Below are positions 16,329 through 25,556 of a stretch of DNA of 61,339 nucleotides, piece by piece. Position 1 is the stretch's first letter. Each line of letters opens with the position of its first letter. A model generated the notes under the pieces. It was not told the origin of the DNA. It saw only the letters and a program-made list of their open reading frames with translations, and ran no database searches. The stretch comes from an uncultured Clostridium sp. GTDB lineage: Bacteria; Bacillota; Clostridia; TANB77; CAG-508. The translations under genes were made by a program, and so were the position numbers. The stretch covers positions 1-61,339 of the forward strand of contig CATZPY010000005.1 of NCBI GenBank assembly GCA_958422985.1, given 5' to 3'.

Positions 16329-17642
16329 TTATTTTTCATAACCTGGCTTTCCTAATAAAGTAAACATATTCCTTTTATATGCTTCTACTCCTGGTTGATT
16401 AAATGGATTTACTCCTAGTATTTTTCCAGACATAGCACAAGCTAATTCGAAAAAATATATTAATTGTCCTAAATTTTCTTCGTTTAATTTTTCCATTGTT
16501 ATTAAAATATTTGGAACATCTCCATCTACATGTGCTGCAATTGTTGCTTCCATTGCTTTTTTATTTACATAGTCTAAAGTTTTTCCAACAAGATAATTTA
16601 ATCCATCTAAATTATCTTCATCTGTTTCTATTTTTATGTCTGTTTTTGATTTTTCTACATTTAATACTGTTTCGAATAAATTACGTCTACCTTCTTGTAT
16701 ATATTGCCCCATAGAATGTAAGTCTGTTGTAAATTCTACACCAGCTGGAAAAATTCCTTTTAGTTCTTTTCCTTCACTTTCACCATATAATTGTTTCCAC
16801 CATTCTATAAAGTAATGTAGTTTTGGCTCATAGTCTACTAATAGCTCTATATCTTTTTTATTTTCATATAAAATATTTCTTGCAACAGCATATTTGTAGC
16901 AATCATTATATTTTAAATTTTCCTCTGCATATTTATTTTGAGCTGATAACGCTCCTTGCATTAACTTATTTATATCTATTCCCGCTACAGCTATTGGAAG
17001 TAAACCAACTGCTGTTAAAACAGAATATCTACCACCTACATTGTCTGGAATAACAAACTCTTCATATCCTTCTTTATCTGCAAGTTGTTTTAATGCACCT
17101 TTCTTCTTATCTGTTGTAACATAAATTCTACTTCTTGCTTCATCTATTCCATATTTATTTTCTAAAAATTCTCTAAATATTCTAAATGCAATTGCAGGCT
17201 CTGTAGTTGTTCCTGACTTAGATATAACATTTATAGATATATCTTTATCTCCTATAAATTCTATAATATCATTTATGTAATCTGGATTTAAATTATTTCC
17301 TACAAATATTACTTTTGGATATTTTAGTTCTTCTTCTGGAATTGCATTTGCAAAATTGCTATTCATTGCTTCTATTACTGCTCTTGCACCTAAATATGAA
17401 CCTCCAATTCCTATTACAAGAAAAATATCTGAATCTCTTTGTACTTTTTTAGCTACTTTTTCTATTCTTTTAAATTCTTTTTTGTCATAATCTGTTGGAA
17501 GTTTAAGCCAACCTAAAAACTCTTTTTCATTATCTGCTTTTTTATATAGCTCTTTATGTACGTCTGCTACTTTTTTTGAATATTTTAATATTTCTTCTTC
17601 TTCAATTTTTGTGTTTTTTAAGTCTATTTTTAGATCTTTCAT
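16329..17642 (-). CDS. pgi: Glucose-6-phosphate isomerase
   Basis: A 437-aa sugar isomerase that interconverts glucose 6-phosphate and fructose 6-phosphate. The two SIS domains show GIGGSYLGARAVIEA (about residues 79-93), ISKSGTTTEPAIAF (phosphate-binding loop), VGGRYSVLTAVGLLP and FTTDLHSMGQYIQEG, all standard. Its size is that of the short Firmicutes Pgi. It lies downstream of glgP, with a terminator between them (17731-17783), and links glycogen breakdown through glucose phosphate to glycolysis. No deviation noticed. Confidence 0.96.
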   Translation of the reverse strand: MKDLKIDLKNTKIEEEEILKYSKKVADVHKELYKKADNEKEFLGWLKLPTDYDKKEFKRIEKVAKKVQRDSDIFLVIGIGGSYLGARAVIEAMNSNFANAIPEEELKYPKVIFVGNNLNPDYINDIIEFIGDKDISINVISKSGTTTEPAIAFRIFREFLENKYGIDEARSRIYVTTDKKKGALKQLADKEGYEEFVIPDNVGGRYSVLTAVGLLPIAVAGIDINKLMQGALSAQNKYAEENLKYNDCYKYAVARNILYENKKDIELLVDYEPKLHYFIEWWKQLYGESEGKELKGIFPAGVEFTTDLHSMGQYIQEGRRNLFETVLNVEKSKTDIKIETDEDNLDGLNYLVGKTLDYVNKKAMEATIAAHVDGDVPNILITMEKLNEENLGQLIYFFELACAMSGKILGVNPFNQPGVEAYKRNMFTLLGKPGYEK

Positions 17643-17730
17643 ATAGCAATACCTCTTTTCTTTTTTATATGGATTTATTTTATATCATTATATTATTTTA
17701 TGCAAGAATATTGTTTTCGTTTTCACAATA

Positions 17731-17783
17731 AAAAAACTCCTTTAAGATATAACAATTCATACTATATCTTAAAAGGAGTTTTT
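17731..17783 (-). terminator. Intrinsic terminator after glgP
   Basis: A long stem (AAAACTCCTTTTAAGATATA against TATATCTTAAAGGAGTTTT on the minus strand, 11-nt loop) followed by a U run just beyond the glgP stop. Confidence 0.85.
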
Positions 17784-17787
17784 CATT

Positions 17788-20358
17788 TTATCTTACTACC
17801 CATTGTATTAAATCTAAATTTGCTGTATCTAGCATCATATTTGTTTGTGGCATAACTCTAAATGTATAACCATAATTTCCACCTGTTTTTAATTCTATTT
17901 TTGCTGAGTATTTATATGTTCTTGTTTCATCGTTTCCTTCTATTAAATTCATTGGAACTGTTTGTATTTGCTCCATTATTCCATTTTCTAATATTTTACC
18001 ATAATATACTTCTGCTCTAATAGAATTACAATCTATATTTTCTGGTAAGTTTACAATACAATGTACTTCTATTTGATTTCCTGCATCTATTGTTATATTA
18101 TCTAAATTATTACTTTGTGTAATTGTTATATCTTTCCAACTTGCATACATATTTTTCTTCCAGTTTGTAAAGTTAATTACTTCATCTAAATTTTGATAAT
18201 AATTTTTAGATAAATTTGCAAGTTGCATATAGTAATCATTTGTATAATCTATTACCATTCTTGAAGTTGAATATCTTCCACCTGTTGAAATTATTGAATT
18301 TTTAAACATTTCCATCCAAGCTTCTGAAACTCCATTTTCTTGTTTTCCTTCATAATATAATGGAATAATTTTATTTTCTAATGTATTATATAAGCTTTCG
18401 CTATCTGCTATATCTTGTTCTTCATAAGATTGGTATTCTGTATTATCTCCAATTGTCCAACCATTCTTTTGGTTATAGCCTTCTGCCCACCAACCATCTA
18501 ATACACTAAAATTAATAACACCGTTTACAGAAGCTTTTTGTCCACTTGTTCCAGAAGCTTCCATAGGTCTTCTTGGGTTATTAAGCCACACATCTACACC
18601 ACTTATTAAATATCTTGACATTGCTATATTATAATTTTCTAATAAGAATATTTTTCCTTTAAATTGAGGTTTCATCGAAATTTCGTGAATATATCTTATT
18701 AAATCTTGTCCTTCTTTATCTGCTGGATGTGCTTTACCAGCAAAAATTAATTGAACTGGTCTTTCTGGATCATTTAGTAGTTGTGTTAATCTTTCTAAGT
18801 CTCTAAATATTAAAGTAGCTCTTTTATATGTTGCAAATCTTCTTGCAAATCCAATTGTTAACGCATTTGGATTTAATTTAGAAACTATTTCATTTATTTC
18901 TTCATAGTTACAACCACTAGATTTTAATCTTGTTGTTATATTATTTTTTACTAATGCAAATAATTTTTTCTTTCTATTTGTATGTGTATCCCATAATTCT
19001 TGATTTGGAATATTTTTTATTTCTTCCCATGTTTCGTCATCTTGAATATTATCTTGCCAATATGGCCTTAAGTATTTATTGAATACTTCTTTCATTGATG
19101 GCGCAAGCCATGTACAAGTATGAATTCCATTTGTTACATAATCTATAGGAGATTCATCTGGTGCAATATTTTGCCATACATCTGCAAATAGTCTTCTAGA
19201 AACAGCTCCATGTAATTTACTTACACCATTCTTTTTGCCAGCTATTCTTAAAGCTAACATTCCCATGTTAAATCCTTGTTCTAAACCTTGGCTACTTTTC
19301 ATTCCTAGCCTTAAAAAGTCTTCACGAGAAATACCTAGTTTTGGCCAGAAATTAGAAAAATATTTATCCATTAACTCCATTGGGAATATATCATTTCCTG
19401 CTGGAACAGGTGTATGTGTTGTAAATACTGTTTTTGCAGAACACATAGATTTTGCAACTTCGAATGATACTTGTTTTTCTTCCATTATATCTTTTATTAC
19501 TTCTAATGTTAAAAATGCTGAATGCCCTTCGTTCATATGGCATACTGCAGGTTTTAAGCCTAAACGTTTTAATAATTTTATACCAGCTATACCTAAAACA
19601 ATTTCTTGTCTTATTCTCATTTCTTGGTCTCCACCATATAGCCTTAAAGTAACAACTCTATCTTCTGCAATATTTTTATCTATATCTGAATCCATTAAAT
19701 ATAGAGAAATTCTACCAACAACAATTTTCCATATTTTTAAATATAATTTTCTGTCTGGAAAATCTACATCTATTATTAATTCTTCACCATTTTCATCTTT
19801 TACAGGTAAAATAGGTAAATTGTCTAAATCTATATTTGTGTATTCTGTTTTTTGAGTACCATACCCATCTATTTTTTGATTAAAGTACCCATTTTTATAT
19901 AATAAACCTACAGCAACAAAAGGTAAACCTAAATCACTTGCAGATTTTAAATGATCTCCTGAAAGTATTCCTAACCCTCCTGAATATATTGGTATTATTT
20001 CATCTATACCATATTCAGCTGAAAAATAGGCAATTAAGTCATTTGTATTGTTTGGATAATTTTTAGAAAACCATGTTTCTGTTGTATTCATATATGAGTT
20101 AAAATGTTGTACAACTTCATCATATTTAGCTAAAAACTCTTCATTTTTAGCAACATTTTCTAGTCTTTCTTGAGAAACTAATTTTAAAAATTTAACAGGA
20201 TTTTTTCCAACTGTTTCCCATAGGTCTGAATCAATTTCCTTAAATAATCTTAAAAATTCTGAATTCCATGACCACCATAAATTATTTGCAATATCTAATA
20301 ATTCTCCTATTCTTTTTGGTAATTGTGGATTTACCGTAATTTTATTAAATATATACAT
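17788..20358 (-). CDS. glgP: Alpha-glucan phosphorylase (GT35, DUF3417-type)
   Basis: An 856-aa glycogen/maltodextrin phosphorylase releasing glucose 1-phosphate from alpha-1,4-glucans. The N-terminal segment (LLDIANNLWWSWNSEFLRLF) is the DUF3417 module of the short archaeal/bacterial phosphorylase type. The body has GLGILSGDHLKSASDLGLP, FTTHTPVPAGND and NPRRPMEASGTSGQKASVNG, which contains the PLP-binding lysine. About 120 extra C-terminal residues with beta-rich character end in LIQWVVR. Start: ATG 20358 follows TAAGGAGGAAATATTA; an in-frame ATG at 20385 lacks a site. Divergently transcribed from the DUF4912-GH57 pair, with TTGACA/GATAAT at 20414-20442. Part of the storage-glucan set in this window. 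Confidence 0.94.
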   Translation of the reverse strand: MYIFNKITVNPQLPKRIGELLDIANNLWWSWNSEFLRLFKEIDSDLWETVGKNPVKFLKLVSQERLENVAKNEEFLAKYDEVVQHFNSYMNTTETWFSKNYPNNTNDLIAYFSAEYGIDEIIPIYSGGLGILSGDHLKSASDLGLPFVAVGLLYKNGYFNQKIDGYGTQKTEYTNIDLDNLPILPVKDENGEELIIDVDFPDRKLYLKIWKIVVGRISLYLMDSDIDKNIAEDRVVTLRLYGGDQEMRIRQEIVLGIAGIKLLKRLGLKPAVCHMNEGHSAFLTLEVIKDIMEEKQVSFEVAKSMCSAKTVFTTHTPVPAGNDIFPMELMDKYFSNFWPKLGISREDFLRLGMKSSQGLEQGFNMGMLALRIAGKKNGVSKLHGAVSRRLFADVWQNIAPDESPIDYVTNGIHTCTWLAPSMKEVFNKYLRPYWQDNIQDDETWEEIKNIPNQELWDTHTNRKKKLFALVKNNITTRLKSSGCNYEEINEIVSKLNPNALTIGFARRFATYKRATLIFRDLERLTQLLNDPERPVQLIFAGKAHPADKEGQDLIRYIHEISMKPQFKGKIFLLENYNIAMSRYLISGVDVWLNNPRRPMEASGTSGQKASVNGVINFSVLDGWWAEGYNQKNGWTIGDNTEYQSYEEQDIADSESLYNTLENKIIPLYYEGKQENGVSEAWMEMFKNSIISTGGRYSTSRMVIDYTNDYYMQLANLSKNYYQNLDEVINFTNWKKNMYASWKDITITQSNNLDNITIDAGNQIEVHCIVNLPENIDCNSIRAEVYYGKILENGIMEQIQTVPMNLIEGNDETRTYKYSAKIELKTGGNYGYTFRVMPQTNMMLDTANLDLIQWVVR

Positions 20359-20413
20359 TAATATTTCCTCCTTAGTTATTTTCATGTTTTGTCTGTCGTA
20401 ATTAACTTATTAT

Positions 20414-20442
20414 ATTATCTATTATAGTTTTATTTTTGTCAA
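20414..20442 (-). promoter_or_regulatory. Sigma-A promoter of glgP
   Basis: Consensus TTGACA (20437-20442), 17-bp spacer and GATAAT (20414-20419) on the minus strand, about 55 bp upstream of the preferred glgP start. Confidence 0.65.
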
Positions 20443-20589
20443 ATCCTTTTTTAGATTTCTTTGTAATATTTTTCCCTATTTTCTATTGAATTTATTTTTA
20501 TTTTGATATAGTATATATATAATTATGTATAAACGCAAAAAAGATGAACAATAAAGAGTGTTCCTAAAGTTCACAAAGGAGGAAAATAA

Positions 20590-21498
20590 ATGCCAAAAGA
20601 AGCAAAAGAAAAGAAGCAAGACATAAAAGTAACCAAAACACAAACAACAAAAAAAATAGCAAAAAAAGATAATGCAAAATCAAATAAAGATTCTAAAACA
20701 ATTAAAAAAATAGTAAATTCTTTAACACCAAAAAAGAAAGTTGAAAGTAAGAAAACTTCTGCAAAAAAAGAAGTTGTATCTTCTAAAAAAATTGCAAAAA
20801 CTTTAACTAAAGAATCTATTAAAAGCACCGAAAATAAAGAAAAACAAAAAAATACTACTTTAAGTGGTGAACATTTTTCTATAGCTGAATACTACGATTT
20901 ACCATATAGGTATAATCAAACAATAGTTAAATTACTTTACCAAACACCTACTACTCTATTTATTTATTGGGATATTTCAGACGAAGATAGGGAAAAACTA
21001 AAAGAAGATTATGGTGAAGACTTTTTCGAAAAAACAAAACCTGTACTTATAGTTCATAATGAAACAAAAGGTTATAGTTTTGAAGTAGAAATTAACGATT
21101 TTGCGAATTGTTGGTATTTAAATGTTAATGATAGTAAATGTAAATATAAAATAGAATTAGGAAGAAAACCTTTCGAGGTTATGTATAACGGTGAAGTAAC
21201 TGAGGTTAAAACCACTCCTAAAATAACAAAAAGCTATATTCCTATAACTTCATCTAATGAAATAGAATCTCCTAATGACCATGTTCTTTTCGAAAAGAAT
21301 CAAGAAATGGTATACTTTAAAAATGTAAAAGATAATACTATAACATCTAAAAATATTGCTAGTCTTATTAGTAGTATAGGAAGAGTATATAGAGTTAATG
21401 ATTTTTATAAAAAGTTTTATAAAGATGAGAATTTAGATTATATTGATAATATAAAAAATCCATCTTCAAATAGTTTAACATCTTCACAATTTAAATAG
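20590..21498 (+). CDS. DUF4912 domain protein with Lys-rich N-terminal tail
   Basis: A 302-aa protein. Residues 1-90 are extremely rich in Lys/Ala/Thr/Ser and probably disordered, resembling a histone-H1-like tail. Residues about 100-200 hold the DUF4912 fold: YYDLPYRYNQTIVKLLYQTP, LFIYWDIS and FANCWYLNV. DUF4912 proteins resemble a carbohydrate-binding beta-sandwich and in Firmicutes commonly precede a GH57 (DUF1957) glucanotransferase gene, as here, 87 bp upstream. It may tether or recognise glucan for the branching enzyme; this is inference from context. ATG follows AAAGGAGGAAAATAA. A weak promoter-like TTGAAT/TAGTAT pair lies upstream. Confidence 0.75.
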   Translation: MPKEAKEKKQDIKVTKTQTTKKIAKKDNAKSNKDSKTIKKIVNSLTPKKKVESKKTSAKKEVVSSKKIAKTLTKESIKSTENKEKQKNTTLSGEHFSIAEYYDLPYRYNQTIVKLLYQTPTTLFIYWDISDEDREKLKEDYGEDFFEKTKPVLIVHNETKGYSFEVEINDFANCWYLNVNDSKCKYKIELGRKPFEVMYNGEVTEVKTTPKITKSYIPITSSNEIESPNDHVLFEKNQEMVYFKNVKDNTITSKNIASLISSIGRVYRVNDFYKKFYKDENLDYIDNIKNPSSNSLTSSQFK

Positions 21499-21506
21499 AA
21501 TTTTTT

Positions 21507-21544
21507 AATATCACCTTTTAAGAAAAATTCTTATAGGTGATATT
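21507..21544 (+). terminator. Long intercistronic hairpin between the DUF4912 and GH57 genes
   Basis: AATATCACCT pairs with AGGTGATATT, and the interior TAAGAA/TTCTTA forms a second stem, giving a nearly continuous 38-nt hairpin. No good U run follows, so it may be an mRNA processing or stability element rather than a full terminator. Confidence 0.5.
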
Positions 21545-21584
21545 AATATTTATACGAAAAATATAAACTTAAAGGAGTACTAAA

Positions 21585-23177
21585 ATGAACGAAAATGTAA
21601 AAGGATATGTAAGTTTTGTATTACATGCACATCTACCTTTTATACATCACCCAGAAAGTGATGATTATTTAGAAGAACAATGGCTTTTCGAAGCAATATC
21701 TGAAACTTATATTCCCCTTCTTAGAAACTTTAAAAAATTAGTAGATGAGAAAGTAGAATTTAGAATAACTATGTCTATGACTCCACCTTTACTTTGGATG
21801 TTAGACAATAAATTATTACAAAAAAAATATATTAATTATTTAAAAGAACATATCGAGCTTTGTGAAAAAGAATTAAAAAGAACTACTTATGACTCAAGGT
21901 TAAATGATTTATCAAAATATTACCTAGATAGATATTCTAATGATTTATATTTATTTGAAGAAGTCTTTAATTGTAATTTAATAGAAGCATTTAAACATTA
22001 TCAAGATATAGGCGTTCTAGAAATAATAACTTGTGGTGCGACACATGGTTTCTTCCCTATTTTATATGTTAATGAAAATACAGTAAAAGCACAAATTGCA
22101 GTTGGGGTTCAAACATACAAAAAATATTTTGGAAGACAACCTAGAGGAATTTGGCTGCCTGAATGTGGATATGTTCCAGAAGCAGACAAATATCTAAAAG
22201 AATTTGGAATAGAATATGCTATAGTAGAATCACATGGTATATTATATGCAGATCCTACACCTGTATATGGCACATATGCCCCAATTGTTTCACCTGGTGG
22301 TTTGGTTGCATTTGGTCGTGACATGGAATCTTCAAGGCAAGTTTGGAGTTCGATAAATGGTTATCCTGGTGATTATAACTATAGAGAATTCTACAGGGAT
22401 ATTGGGTACGAAACAGATTATGATTATATAAAACCATATATTGCTCATGACGGTGTAAGAGTTAACACTGGTATAAAATATTATAGAATAACAGGAAAAA
22501 CAGACCAAAAAGATTATTATAATCTTCAATGGGCTCAAGATTCTATATATAAACAAACTGGTCACTTTTTTGATAGTAGAGTAAAACAAATTAATGATAT
22601 ATCTAGTTATATGGACCACCCTCCTATCGTTTTATGTCCTTATGATGCAGAACTTTATGGTCATTGGTGGTATGAAGGTCCAGATTGGTTATATGTTTTA
22701 TTTAAGAAAATATATTATGATAATTGTAATTTTAAACTTATTACACCTGGTGAATATATAGATAAATACCCAAATATTCAGGTTGCTTCTCCTTGTAGAT
22801 CTAGTTGGGGTGCAAATGGTTATAACGAAGTATGGCTTAACCCTTTAAATGATTATGCACATAGACATCTTCATAAAGCTGGTGACGAAATGGTAGAGCT
22901 TGCTCATTTATTCCCTAATGAACAAGATGAATTAAGAAGATTTGCTCTAAACCAATGTGCAAGAGAATTATTACTTGCACAAAGTAGTGATTGGCTATTT
23001 ATTATTACAAATCAAACAATGGTTGATTATGCAAAAAAAAGAATTAAAGACCATATTGGTAGGTTTAACAATTTATATTCACAAATAAAAAATGATAAGA
23101 TAGATAAAACTTATTTAGAAGAAGTTTATAAAAAAGATAAAATTTTTGATGAAATTGATTATATGATTTATTATTAA
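21585..23177 (+). CDS. GH57 1,4-alpha-glucan branching enzyme (DUF1957-type)
   Basis: A 530-aa family-57 glycoside hydrolase. The N-terminal motif VLHAHLPFIHHPE gives the first conserved region. The nucleophile Glu lies in GIWLPECGYVPEAD (about residue 192) and the acid/base Asp in CPYDAELYGHWWYEGPDWL (about residue 354). The DUF1957 C-terminal helical domain follows with SSWGANGYNEVWLN and LLLAQSSDWLFI. The enzyme creates alpha-1,6 branches in glycogen. It is paired with the DUF4912 gene and lies near glgP, pgi and a debranching enzyme. No glgC or glgA occurs in this window. ATG follows TAAAGGAGTACTAAA. Length is typical. Confidence 0.88.
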   Translation: MNENVKGYVSFVLHAHLPFIHHPESDDYLEEQWLFEAISETYIPLLRNFKKLVDEKVEFRITMSMTPPLLWMLDNKLLQKKYINYLKEHIELCEKELKRTTYDSRLNDLSKYYLDRYSNDLYLFEEVFNCNLIEAFKHYQDIGVLEIITCGATHGFFPILYVNENTVKAQIAVGVQTYKKYFGRQPRGIWLPECGYVPEADKYLKEFGIEYAIVESHGILYADPTPVYGTYAPIVSPGGLVAFGRDMESSRQVWSSINGYPGDYNYREFYRDIGYETDYDYIKPYIAHDGVRVNTGIKYYRITGKTDQKDYYNLQWAQDSIYKQTGHFFDSRVKQINDISSYMDHPPIVLCPYDAELYGHWWYEGPDWLYVLFKKIYYDNCNFKLITPGEYIDKYPNIQVASPCRSSWGANGYNEVWLNPLNDYAHRHLHKAGDEMVELAHLFPNEQDELRRFALNQCARELLLAQSSDWLFIITNQTMVDYAKKRIKDHIGRFNNLYSQIKNDKIDKTYLEEVYKKDKIFDEIDYMIYY

Positions 23178-23273
23178 AATACAAGTTGCAAAACATTTCT
23201 TCTTTCATATTATATGTATAATGATACTTTATTTAGTAGATAATATTACATATATGTGAAAGGAGATTTTTTT

Positions 23274-24071
23274 ATGAAATCATTTTGTATAAAGACCAAT
23301 AGTCAGAAAGTTGTGCAATATCTACTAAGTAATCTTAATTTTCCTAACACATATGTATCTATAAGGAAATTTAAAATATATGATAATATTATTATTCATT
23401 ATATAGGTGAAGATATTTCTGGTTTTTATAATAGCCTGGCAAACAGTATAGTTCACTTAACTATTGACTTATACGAGAAAATATTATTACGTAATATTAT
23501 AAAATCAAATTACTTTTATTTTTCCGAGTCTGAGCAGAAATGTGTCTTAACTAAATGTTTAAATTTTTTAAAAGATTCCTCTAGTGTTGAGCATAAAGTT
23601 AGAGTTGAACATATATATATTTCTGCTCTTAAGTATATTACAAATAATAAATCGATGATTTTAACTGGATTTATTAATTTTAGACTTTCAAATTACTTAA
23701 AAATTTTAGATTACATTGTAGATACTTCTGTAAATGAACTTGTTGTAGATAGAGAATATAAAGAATTTATTAATTTATTAAAATCATATGTAAATTCTAA
23801 GCCTTCTAATATAAACTTAGTTCATTTCTTTTACAAAAATGATGAATCTATATTACTCGACAGTAATTATAAAAAAATTCCATTTGAAGCAGATTTGTCT
23901 AATTTAAATTATATTTCTGATGTATCTTTTTCTGAAAACGATATATCTCTTAACACTTTACTTAATCTTCTCCCACAAAAAATAATAATTCATCTTTCTA
24001 AAGATTCTGATGAATTTATAACAACTTTAACATCTATTTTTGAAAACAGAATAGAATTTGCAAAATGCTAA
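23274..24071 (+). CDS. ytxC: Putative sporulation protein YtxC
   Basis: A 265-aa protein with the YtxC (PF08812) signature in its second half: ILTGFINFRLSNYLKILDYI, then VDREYKEFINLLKSYV. The N-terminal half is poorly conserved, as usual in the family. YtxC occurs mainly in endospore formers; its molecular role is unknown. ATG at 23274 is chosen because GAAAGGAGA precedes it; the GTG further upstream is inside that site. Upstream sequence includes TCATATT and GATACTTT, which faintly resemble a sigma-E promoter, but this is not firm. It follows the GH57 gene by about 100 bp and is closed by a hairpin at 24071. Confidence 0.75.
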   Translation: MKSFCIKTNSQKVVQYLLSNLNFPNTYVSIRKFKIYDNIIIHYIGEDISGFYNSLANSIVHLTIDLYEKILLRNIIKSNYFYFSESEQKCVLTKCLNFLKDSSSVEHKVRVEHIYISALKYITNNKSMILTGFINFRLSNYLKILDYIVDTSVNELVVDREYKEFINLLKSYVNSKPSNINLVHFFYKNDESILLDSNYKKIPFEADLSNLNYISDVSFSENDISLNTLLNLLPQKIIIHLSKDSDEFITTLTSIFENRIEFAKC

Positions 24072-24100
24072 AGGGACGGTTTTAATAATACTGTCCCCTT
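24071..24100 (+). terminator. GC-rich hairpin after ytxC
   Basis: AAGGGACGGT and ATACTGTCCCCTT pair with one bulge. The GGGACGGT core resembles hairpin repeats common at gene ends in Clostridia, and loosely the elements at 49612 and 55221. It stands between convergent ytxC and gpr. Confidence 0.65.
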
Positions 24101-24105
24101 GCAAA

Positions 24106-25041
24106 TTATAAGCTCATATTTATTCCTCTTGCTACAACATCTTTCATGTTCTCTACTAACGCATCTATTTCTTTTGGTGTTACTATAAAGTTAAAATCTT
24201 TTGGAATTAAAGCCTCTTTTATTTCTAGATAATTATCCTCTTCTTTTAATTTATTTAAATATTGGTTAGATTCTGCTTTTTCTTGTAATTTTTCTATAAA
24301 AATATCTAAACAATCATTAACTACAACCGCTGTTTCTACAACTGTTGGTATTCCTAAAGCTATTACTGGAATTCCTAATGTTTTTATTGTTAGTTCTTTC
24401 CTTGCATTATCAACCCCAGCACCTGGCACAATACCTGTATCTGCTAGCTGAATTGTACTACTTATTCTTTCCATACTTCTAGAAGCTAAACTGTCTATTA
24501 CTATAACTAATTTTGGCTTTACATTTTCCACTATTCCTTTTAGTATTTCTGCTGTTTCTATTCCTGTTGTTCCTAGAACTCCAGGCGAAATTGCGCTTAC
24601 TGGTCTTGTATTTTTATCTAGATACTGTGGTACATATTTTAAAAGATGTCTTGTAATGTCTATTTCATTTATTACTTTAGGACCTAAAGCATCTGGTGTA
24701 ACATATATATTTCCTAATCCCACAACTAATATTTCTTCTTCTTTATTTACATATTCATCTATCATATTTTTTAATTCTTTGCATAAAATTTCGCTTGCAG
24801 TTTGAATTTCATCCTCTCCCATATATCTCATATTTTTCATATCTATCGTTACATAATTTCCTTTTACTTTTCCTAATGCTTTTTCTCCTTCTTCATTTAA
24901 TACATTTACCCTTGTCACTTTTACATTTTTATTTATTTGTTTTTCTTCTACTTCTATTCCATCTAACTTATTTTCTATGTTATTTGCTTTTTTATACAAA
25001 TCTGTTCTTTCGTCTGCTAAATCTGTTCTAAAATCTAACAT
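24106..25041 (-). CDS. gpr: Spore germination protease GPR
   Basis: A 311-aa homologue of the aspartic-type GPR endopeptidase that degrades small acid-soluble spore proteins at germination. Family segments are LDFRTDLADERTDLY (N-terminus, with zymogen propeptide expected in the first 15 or so residues), GLGNIYVTPDALGPKV, ISPGVLGTTGIET and VIDSLASRSMERI. Normally made in the forespore under sigma-F/G control; no clear forespore promoter was recognised upstream. It is the last gene of a minus-strand run following the unknown small gene at 25133, with 91 bp between them. It shows with sigK and ytxC that the organism descends from a spore former. Confidence 0.93.
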   Translation of the reverse strand: MLDFRTDLADERTDLYKKANNIENKLDGIEVEEKQINKNVKVTRVNVLNEEGEKALGKVKGNYVTIDMKNMRYMGEDEIQTASEILCKELKNMIDEYVNKEEEILVVGLGNIYVTPDALGPKVINEIDITRHLLKYVPQYLDKNTRPVSAISPGVLGTTGIETAEILKGIVENVKPKLVIVIDSLASRSMERISSTIQLADTGIVPGAGVDNARKELTIKTLGIPVIALGIPTVVETAVVVNDCLDIFIEKLQEKAESNQYLNKLKEEDNYLEIKEALIPKDFNFIVTPKEIDALVENMKDVVARGINMSL

Positions 25042-25132
25042 AAAAATAACCTTCCTTTCTTATTTAAATTATGCTTTTAAAATATCGCTTAATTTATATT
25101 TTAAGAAAAAAAGATTATTTTATACTGTTTTA

Positions 25133-25546
25133 TTAACTTCTTTTAAATATTTTCTTTAATTTACTCCATATTTTTTGCATAAAGTTCTCTTCTTTATACA
25201 AAACCAAACTCTTCTCTATTTGTTCTGGCATTAAGTTATTGCTTTCTTCACCCAAAACCACATAAGATTCTTTTTCATTTTTCCAATATATATTTAAAAT
25301 TTCCTCTCTTTCCTCTGGTTCGCACCAATAATCTAAGTTTAGTACAGATAATAAAACTAATGTCTTTCTATGTAATTTTTGTTCTTCTAGTGGAATATTT
25401 GGATTAATTTTTACTTTATAATTTTTATCTCTTTTGTTTTTAAATATATTTATTACATCTTTAGGTATTTTATTTAAATATGTTATAGGTATATATTTTA
25501 AAATTTCGTATACTTCAGAATATGCTTGTGCTAATTCAGTTTCCAT
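25133..25546 (-). CDS. Unknown small protein with basic C-terminal tail (paralogue of 34459-34935)
   Basis: A 137-aa hydrophilic, mostly helical protein. Its first 85 residues align with the protein at 34459-34935: shared positions include the AYxEVxEIL start, NKIP, the DKxY and LEEQ/LEQQ motifs, a Leu-rich segment and a YW followed by an acidic E-EEI stretch. The end is strongly basic (WSKLKKIFKRS), amphipathic if helical, and could bind membrane or nucleic acid. It starts 10 bp after the stop of the 515-aa gene and is probably co-expressed with it. I do not recognise a described family; from general memory similar small proteins recur in uncultured gut Clostridia. Confidence 0.7.
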   Translation of the reverse strand: METELAQAYSEVYEILKYIPITYLNKIPKDVINIFKNKRDKNYKVKINPNIPLEEQKLHRKTLVLLSVLNLDYWCEPEEREEILNIYWKNEKESYVVLGEESNNLMPEQIEKSLVLYKEENFMQKIWSKLKKIFKRS

Positions 25547-25556
25547 AATTTATCTC

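Noticed and set aside
20571..20828. Antisense hydrophobic ORF over the Lys-rich tail of the DUF4912 gene
   Set aside because: A poly-Lys region read backwards gives Phe/Leu codons; this is a composition artefact, not a membrane protein.
22109..22619. Several antisense ORFs within the GH57 gene
   Set aside because: Opposite-strand shadows of a strongly conserved coding region, without ribosome binding sites.
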